DNA of 64,000 nt from Diogma glabrata (lineage: Eukaryota > Arthropoda > Insecta > Diptera > Cylindrotomidae): assembly GCA_963693315.1 (NCBI GenBank), contig OY856188.1:153713512-153777511 (forward strand), written 5' to 3'. The notes below the pieces were generated by a model that was given only the letters and a program-made list of their open reading frames with translations, made no database searches and was not told the DNA's origin. This document shows, piece after piece, positions 57,391-64,000 of this stretch (position 1 is its first letter; each line of letters starts with the position of its first letter). The position numbers and the translations under genes are program-made.

Positions 57391-57625
57391 AGTTTATTTA
57401 TTTTTATTTATTTATTTTTATTTATTTTTATTTATTTTTATTTATTTATTTATTTATTTAGTTATTTATTTTTTTATTTACTTACTTGCCTACTTGCTTG
57501 CGTATTTATTTATTTATTTATTTATTTATCTATTTATTTATTTATTTATTTAATTATTTATTTATTTATTTATTTATTGATTTAGTTATTTATTTATTTA
57601 GTTATTATTTAATTTATTTACTTTT

Positions 57626-57656
<31 letters not shown>

Positions 57657-58022
57657 TCTAATTATTTATTTATTTTTTATTTTTTTATTTATTTATTTAT
57701 TTTTATATATTTTTATTTATTTTTATTTATTTATTTATTTTTATTTATTTTTATTTATCTTAATAATTTTTATTTATTTTAATAATTTTTATTTATTTTT
57801 ATTTATTTTTATTCATATATTTATTTTTATTTATTTATCTATATATTTTATTTTCTTTTCATTTATTTTATTTATTTTTATTTTTTTTATTTATTTTTAT
57901 TTATTTTTATTTATTTTAATTTATTTTTGTTTATTTATTTATTAATTTATTTATTTATTTTTTTATTTATTTATTTATTCATTTATTTATTTATTTATTT
58001 ATTTATTAATTCATTTATTTAC

Positions 58023-58053
<31 letters not shown>

Positions 58054-58315
58054 CTTATTTATTTATTTATTTTTATTTTTTTGATTTATTTATTTATTTA
58101 TTTATTTTTATATATTTTTATTTATTTTTATTAATCTTATTTATTTATTTATTTTTATTTATTTTTATTTATTTTAATAATTTTTATTCATTTTTTTTTC
58201 ATATATTTATTTTTATTTATTTATTCATAAATTGTTATTTTTTTTATTTATTTTATTTATTTATTTATTAATTAATTTATTTATTTTTTATTTATTTATT
58301 TATTTATTTTGAATT
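57391..58315. repeat. (TTTA)n / (TTTTTA)n tract at the centre of the foldback element
   Basis: About 920 bp of TTTA and TTTTTA-type units lie between the inverted arms. Long frames here read only Tyr-Leu-Phe-Ile repeats and are not genes. Confidence 0.97.
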
Positions 58316-58957
58316 TTTTTGTAGAAAATTATTTTTTAAAAAAAATCGGCTAATATATACCGAAAGATTGTTATCAAAATTATAGACAAAACTTCTATAA
58401 TTTCCAAAAAACAGCTCCAAAGTGCAATTTTCCAGGTTTTTTGTAAAAAGTTAATGAATATTCTAAATTATGGAAGAAAATATAAAAACGGGAGATCTGT
58501 TATCTGTTTTTTTTTTTAATTTTATATTTTTATATTTACGAGCCGCCATTTTGAATAAAAAATTTAACACCACTCGGAAGTTGAAACTACTTTTAATTAT
58601 CAACATTCTAAGTAAAACAACACATCTGTTGATATTTTAAATTTGTGTTGGTAGCCAAATTTCTATACTTTCATAGTGAGGCCGTAAGCCGTAAGCTGCC
58701 ATATTGATTCCGCCATTTTATATATATATATATTTATGAAAGAGAAGAAAACGATACTTTTTGAAATCACCATGTTTGAGCAAATAAAATTTTAAAAAAT
58801 CATCTAAAAATATGAATATTTTTTGTTAAAGTAATATTTTCATAAGGCGTCACTATGTATCTTTTAAACAAAAACAAATTCATTAAAATCGGTTCACCCG
58901 TTCGATCACAATTTTGAAATGAAGTCAAGTGATTCCAAGAATTTAATTTATTTTGTT

Positions 58958-59069
58958 ATCACGAATCTAACTCGTGATTGTCTTAGAAAGTAAAATAAAT
59001 TTCTACGAGTCAGACTCGTGATTGTTTCACAAAGCAAAATAAATGTCCACGAGTCAGACTCGTGATTGA
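58958..59069. repeat. Three 44-bp repeats each holding a palindrome
   Basis: The same CGTGATTG lies at 58973, 59017 and 59061. Each unit contains (C/T)ACGAGTCAGACTCGTG or a variant, a near-perfect 8-bp palindrome around one base. Confidence 0.88.
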
Positions 59070-59084
59070 TGCACAAGGGGTTAA

Positions 59085-60140
59085 TTGCAATGTACTATTT
59101 TTATGTCATTTATTATTTACCCTCCTTCAATTTATCAATATGGTGGTTGTTGTACTTTTTATAATTTCCTTTTGTTTATTTTCTACGATGTTTGTTAATA
59201 ATCTTCACAATCTCTGTGAACAGCCGTTGTGTTGCATGTATGATCCCCTTTTCGAATATAATGTAAAATTACGATGTTGTTTGCTTAAACCAAAGATTTG
59301 GTTTTGACACTGTATTGATGAATTCATTCGTCAATTGTTTTAATTATGAAGAAAAATTGTTTGCGGGTTATTATCAAACACAACTATTTTATAAACCAAC
59401 ACGAAAAACATGGAAACACCAGCACATCATTTAAACAAACATGTAGCCAAATTTATTATTGAAATATTAATTTTTAATAATATTAAACAATCTTGCTTAA
59501 CTCTTCATCACCATTTTAATTTTATTTTTTGACAACAAAAAAAGGCATTGATCTATATTTATTTTAAGTTAAGACTAGATCTCTTTTTCATTTGAAAACA
59601 AACCGGGAATTGAATTGAAAAAAAAATGTGTTCTCTGACACATCATATTTTTAGCAACAAAAACAAAATGAAAAAAAATTGAGCCATTGTGCGTTCGTTT
59701 ATTTTTATAATTATATTTTGAAGTTGAATTGGCCGTTATAATTATTTGAATTTAAAAAATTGTTTTAAATTACTATTGTTGTAAAAATGAACTGAAATGA
59801 TTGAAATAAATTTTTATTGAATCAGAAAAAAGAATATGAATTGGTTTTAGTATTATTTAGGTGAATATAGCCGACGTTACAAGTCAGTGTTTCAATTGTT
59901 TCAATATCAATTAACTAACAATAATTAATTCCAACGAGTAATCATTTTTTAATTATATAAGTAAAATTTTAATTAATAATCAGAGAGTCAATTTTGAAAA
60001 AACCAATCAAGCAGTCAGAGTCAATTTTACAAAATAAATCAAACAACAAGTGAGTCAGTAAAACTTAAAACTAAGCGGTCATTTTTTTTCACACAATTTA
60101 AGTAAATTAGTCATTTTCTCAATCATTCATTTTTCAAAGC
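59085..60140. other. No gene recognised
   Basis: AT-rich. Its first part should continue the LTR interrupted at 56543. A short plus frame at 59062-59307 has no recognisable content. Confidence 0.45.
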
Positions 60141-60400
60141 AACAGTTAAGTGAAAATTCAGTACCAGAAATCATAATCAATAAGCATCTAACCAGCCAAT
60201 ATAAATAAGTATAAGTATATTAATAACAGTTAAGTGAAAACTCAGTACCATGAATCATAATCAATAGTCATAAGACCAGCCAATAAAAATAAATATAAGT
60301 ATATCATTATAATAACAGTTGAGTGAGAATTCAGTACCATAAATCATAATCAATAATCCTATAATCAGCAACTAAAATAACTATAAGTGTATCATTATAA
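60141..60400. repeat. 84-89 bp tandem repeat, three units
   Basis: Units beginning AACAGTT(A/G)AGTGA lie at 60141, 60225 and 60314 and share CAGTACC and AATCATAATCAATA. They probably belong to the U3 of the LTR that ends at 60692. Confidence 0.85.
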
Positions 60401-60549
60401 TAAGTGGGTCTCTGTAAATTTGATCTAAAATAAAAAATAAAGAAGAAAAACACAAAATGGGCTGTAATTTTGAGAACATTTAATTATATAAAATAAAGTG
60501 GTAATAACATTAGTAGTGTTCCTAGCTGCATTACAGCTCGGTTTTTTAT

Positions 60550-60692
60550 AATTAGTGTTGTGAACCTAAGTAATTGCAGTACATTCAATTATTTAGTAGT
60601 GTTGAAGCCATTTGCACTACAGTAGTGTTAGGAATCTAAGTAATTGCACTACATTCAATTATTTAGTAGTGTTGAAGATATTTGGCACTACA
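60550..60692 (+). repeat. LTR 3' end with a 70-bp duplicated unit
   Basis: Two copies of a 70-bp unit (CTAAGTAATTGCA at 60566 and 60636; TTTAGTAGTGTTGAAG in both) end in CACTACA, followed directly by a primer-binding site. The LTR start was not located. Confidence 0.7.
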
Positions 60693-60694
60693 TT

Positions 60695-60712
60695 TGGCGC
60701 AGCCGGTTAGTC
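60695..60712 (+). promoter_or_regulatory. Primer-binding site of a Gypsy-type fragment (Ser-like)
   Basis: TGGCGCAGCCGGTTAGTC begins two bases after the LTR end. It resembles the TGGCGCAGTCGG site used by 297/17.6-type insect elements. No gag or pol follows before the Penelope remnant. Confidence 0.65.
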
Positions 60713-61346
60713 CTTTCCGACATAAGAACAGAAAGGAATAAAGGAACCAGCAACCCCAACCATTACAAGGATAGTAACAACGAACTGTGTTCCAGCTTCA
60801 AGCAAAACAAAGCAAAACATTTCAAGCAGAACAACAAAAAACACCTGAGATTCATAACCGCCAGCAGCACTTACAACCACATGCGCCATCCACTTTTATT
60901 TTATGTAACAAATGGGAACGGAAGACTGTTTGTCAATCGAAAATTAGCATTTTAAATTAGTCAAAAATTTAATATTTGCATCTATGCTAAGATGTGTTAA
61001 ATACCATTTAAATATTTTTTCTTCTAACAATTTCAAAGGAAATATAATTATAAAAGACATAACGCTGGTGTTAATGCAAAATTTATTTTCTGCTTTTTAG
61101 TTCGTTTTTCAAAAAGTGTGTTCTTTAAATTTTTTTTATTTATTTTTTTATTTTAGAGTTTTTAGTTGTATAATTTTACCTACAAATAAGTGAACCACAT
61201 TATTTCACAGAAAATACACCATAAGTAAAACTAGCAATTAAATCATTTACCGAAAATTTAATGTTCTTTGAAATTTAAAGTAATTTTAATAAGGTTAATT
61301 GCACTATAGCAATTGTAAGTATGTTATTTATGAACTTTTTATGAAC
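60713..61346. other. Leader-like and unassigned DNA
   Basis: The first 200 bp are A/C-rich and could be leader of the LTR fragment. No gene was recognised. Confidence 0.45.
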
Positions 61347-62328
61347 TTTTTTGAGATCGAAATTTTAGATGTATCAATTCCACTTTCTAGTCATGTTTTA
61401 TTTTGGTATCGTTATGTTGATGATATTCTTTGTCTTTGGACTGGAACTGATTTAGAATTAGAGTCGTTTCCTGAAATAATTAATAATAAACATATTTCTA
61501 TTACATTTACAATCGAAAAAGAAGTCGAAAATTGCATCAATTTTCTTGATATAAGTATAAGTCATTCATTTTCTAAATTCTCTTTTAATATTTATCGTAA
61601 GCCAACATGTACAGATTCTATTATACACTCTACTTCTAATCATTCGTCAAATATAAAACATTCAGCCATTCATGCATTGGTTGATAGACTTATAAAAGTC
61701 CCTCTTTCCGCAGCTAATTTTCAAAAGGAATTAAATGTTATTTCGATTAGTTCACAAAATTTTACGTAAGAAATTAAAAAAGATTTCTTATAATTTAATT
61801 TATCCAAACCCCGTCCTTGAAACAAAATTATGGCGTAAAATACTTTACACAGGTAATTTAAGCCAAAAATTAGGAAACAAAATTTCAAAACATACAAATT
61901 TAAGTTGTGCTTATTATAATAATCATAACCTTCAAAATCTTCTTGTAAATAATAAACAAAAATTAAGTAAGTTTTCAAAATCTGGAGTCTATCAACTATC
62001 TTGTTCTGACTGTGATGCAATCTATATTGGACAGACAGGTCGTCCGTTTCATGTTCGATGTGCTGAACATTTTCGTAGTTTAAGATTAGGACAAACATCT
62101 TCCACCTTTTCTAATCATTTAATTGAGGAAAATCATACTAGTAATTTTATAAATAACAACAATATTCAAATTTTACAATATGAAACGAAAGGTCTTAAAC
62201 TTGATCTTTTGGAAGCTTTTGAAATACGTAAAGCAATGCACTTTAACAAAAATTTACTAAATTCTCAAACCAACGTTATTTGTTCTCCTTTGACAAATCC
62301 GGATCTATTTTTCGGTCATCATTTTTAG
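61347..62328 (+). pseudogene. Penelope-like RT and GIY-YIG endonuclease, frameshifted
   Basis: The first frame (to 61769) has the RT catalytic box FWYRYVDDIL followed by NCINFLDISI and YRKPTCTD, typical of Penelope-like RTs. A frameshift near 61735 leads to a second frame ending at 62328. That frame contains a basic linker (KILRKKLKK), then GVYQLSCSDCDAIYIGQTG and HVRCAEH, the GVY...YIGQTGR signature of GIY-YIG nucleases with the Cys pair usual in Penelope, and ends GHHF. The RT lacks its first two-thirds. Not functional. Confidence 0.9.
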
Positions 62329-62509
62329 AAACTATTAAATCAACAAATTTATGGTATTTCCATTATCAACCAATTAAATAAGAAAAATTACCTACTTTTT
62401 AATTAAATGTTTTAACAATTTGTTTATATAAATTATTTAATCTAGTTATTCATTTTTCATTTTATTTTTGATTCAAATCAAAATTTTTTCTTCATAAACT
62501 TTTTGAATC

Positions 62510-62545
62510 GCTCTTGATAATGGCGTAAGCCGAAATGCATTGAGC
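62510..62545 (+). ncRNA. Decayed type I hammerhead at the Penelope 3' end
   Basis: Outer stem GCTC (62510-62513) with GAGC (62542-62545), stem II GGC-GTAA-GCC (62522-62531) with a GNRA loop, core GAAA (62532-62535) and a small palindromic stem III TGCA are visible. The CTGATGA core is altered to TTGATAAT, so it should be inactive. Penelope-like elements are known to carry such motifs. Confidence 0.6.
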
Positions 62546-62560
62546 AAAAATTTTTAGAAA

Positions 62561-62709
62561 ATAAAAATAAAAACATATTTGCGAAATATAAAAACAAGTG
62601 TTATTAGTTTTTAATTTATATTAAAATGTTTCGCCAAGTGCCGACAGTCGACACAATTAAATTTATAATAATAAATACTTTTCACCCAAAATGCTAAATT
62701 CTATGGTAG
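62561..62709. other. Short spacer, nothing recognised
   Basis: A/T-rich sequence between the Penelope tail and the next reading frame. Confidence 0.5.
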
Positions 62710-64000
62710 TCTATACCGATCACCTTCGGTATTGTTAACAAATTTGACATTAGCAATATCGAAAAAATAGATACTTTTGCTATGCAAGCCAAAAATGTCA
62801 TACGTCTATTAAACAACCTAGAACAGGAAATGTTTGCCAAAATTCTATACTCACGTATAACAGCCATGTTAAATAAACTATTCGAACCATTCCCAGACAT
62901 AGAGTCAACTTTACGTATATACATATTTTGTATTATCCTTCAAAAAAGCTAGTTCTCCTCAACTCGACACAACTCAACATAACACAAACTCTCCTCAATT
63001 TAACTACACATCTTCAAATACAACATACATTCCTTCACAAAATATAACAAACACTTCTAAATCTCCTCCACCGACATTACCAAACAGTATAATCCCACAA
63101 CACCAAAACGAAGATCGAATTACTACACGGCCCCCATCATCCGATATATCATCTCTTCCATCGCTTTCTGCGGTTCAGGCCACATCAAATATTCCTAAAC
63201 CAAACCATCCAAATTCTACACAATATCCAACATTTCCGTCAATACCAGAATATCATGAAAATTTCCAAGACAATTTACCCTCTTACCCGTCTTTACAGTC
63301 ATAAGTAACAACTACATTAGCTTTGCCTAGTTCTTATAGTACAACTCACAGTAACTCCAGTAGTTCACCACACATTCCACCCCATATGATGGATCAACAT
63401 TTCCGTCACATCCACCTTCCAAAAAACCTTGTAACCAATCAGAAAACAATACAAACAATACAAATTTTCAAACAGAACGACCTGATTTAAATACAAATAT
63501 TATATCAAAATCAGACTCCAATATAAACTCCGAAGGCCCGATAGCACCATCAAACTTTTTAAAAAATACAAAACTAAATTTATCGAATAATTCCGACGTA
63601 GAGCCTTCATCAGTGACCGCACAAAAAAGGGCTGCATCTACTTTACATTTTAACCCGTCTAGTACTCCCTTGTCAAATAATTTCCCTGTTACTGATACTT
63701 ATACAGACATTCCGTCTTTTAATATTAACACAGACGACCTAAATTACTTAAATCCAGAAAATATTGAAACAAGTCTACCTCCAACTTTTCCACATGGTTA
63801 TGCTGATAATGCTTCACCTTCACAGAATTCTGAATCGAATGTTTCTGCAAGATCACATCAGTCTGATGTGAGATCAGATGCGATGTCACAAAGTCTAAAT
63901 TCAAGTCCATTTTTAATGGCATCACAATCTACCATACAATCTCATGATATTAGTCATTCAATGGCACATCAACCCATATCATCGAAGAGAGCCAGGGACA
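62710..64000 (+). pseudogene. Interrupted Ser/Thr/Pro/Asn-rich protein, unrecognised, runs off the window
   Basis: Three plus-strand frames join into one likely product. From 62710 a folded-looking segment (FDISNIEKIDTFAMQAKNV, ITAMLNKLFEPFPDIEST) ends at TAG 62950-62952. Removing one base from the A6 run at 62942-62947 would connect it to a Ser/Thr/Pro/Asn-rich stretch that ends at TAA 63302-63304. A further shift near 63385-63395 opens a frame that continues to the window end (LPPTFPHGYADNAS, SSKRARD). Composition suggests a long disordered region with a basic patch, as in ORF1/Gag-like transposon proteins or a regulatory protein. I do not recognise the family. Confidence 0.5.

Larger units (their letters stand above)
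56540..59084. mobile_element. TTAA-flanked foldback/MITE-like DNA element
   Basis: TTAA lies at both edges (56540-56543 and 59081-59084), and the ends read CCCCTTA and, inverted, CCCCTTG. Inverted arms are long but imperfect: GAACGGGTGAACCGATTTTAAT at 56789-56810 recurs inverted at about 58882-58903, and the block ATGGCGGA...TTACGGCCTCA...GAAAGTATAG at 57287-57325 recurs inverted at about 58664-58715. TTAA duplication and CCC termini are hallmarks of piggyBac-type elements. There is no transposase, so it is non-autonomous. Confidence 0.75.
61347..62560 (+). mobile_element. Penelope-like element, 5'-truncated
   Basis: It retains the end of the RT, a complete GIY-YIG endonuclease and a 3' region ending in a decayed hammerhead and an A-rich tract. 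The upstream part of the RT and any terminal repeat are missing. Confidence 0.88.

Noticed and set aside
57335..58271. Several plus-strand frames of 70-114 codons rich in Tyr, Leu, Phe and Ile
   Set aside because: Direct readings of the TTTA repeat tract; no gene.

Overview
This is a gene-poor, AT-rich stretch of a eukaryotic genome, almost certainly an arthropod and probably an insect. It holds an R1-clade non-LTR retrotransposon of the kind that targets AC microsatellites, a BEL/Pao element, several Ty3/Gypsy elements of one large family, a second APE-type LINE, a Penelope-like element and foldback/MITE DNA. I see no confident host gene, rRNA or tRNA. Nearly every base that can be explained belongs to nested mobile elements.

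Layout. 1-728: gag fragment of a Gypsy family that I call the RING-Gag family. 917-7608: BEL/Pao element with two 358-bp LTRs on the minus strand; its gag-pol is broken by small indels. 8971-14290: R1-clade LINE (minus) with ORF1 and ORF2, embedded in an (AC)n microsatellite. 14790-18919: plus-strand decayed copy A of the RING-Gag family. 18920-19238: fragment of another LINE reverse transcriptase. 19239-26546: minus-strand decayed copy B of the RING-Gag family. 26632-42627: copy C, an apparently intact 15,996-bp element with 3,981-bp LTRs, a 4-bp target duplication and complete gag and pol frames. 42917-45081: gag-protease remnant of a related Gypsy family (copy D). 45645-49306: palindromic array of a 454-bp repeat carrying eight hammerhead-ribozyme motifs, flanked by a 7-13 bp direct repeat. 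50961-55434: LINE whose ORF1 and ORF2 share one frame and are separated by a single stop codon. 56267-59084: piece of an LTR with its primer-binding site, interrupted by a TTAA-flanked foldback element. 60141-60712: LTR end and Ser-type primer-binding site of another LTR element. 61347-62560: Penelope-like remnant with a GIY-YIG domain and a decayed hammerhead. 62710-64000: interrupted Ser/Thr/Pro/Asn-rich reading frame that I do not recognise.

The most notable systems are: (1) a Gypsy Gag that begins with a canonical RING-H2 finger, in an element with exceptionally long LTRs; (2) a hammerhead-bearing 454-bp tandem repeat that seems to have inserted as an inverted block, close to a Penelope remnant that also ends in a hammerhead; and (3) a LINE whose ORF1 stop sits in a TMV-like readthrough context directly before an ORF2 that lacks a usable AUG. 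Within one window the elements appear to use different ways of coupling their frames: a -1 slippery site in the Gypsy element, an 8-nt start/stop overlap in the R1-type element, and stop readthrough in the second LINE.

All homology calls rest on reading motifs by eye. No database search was run.
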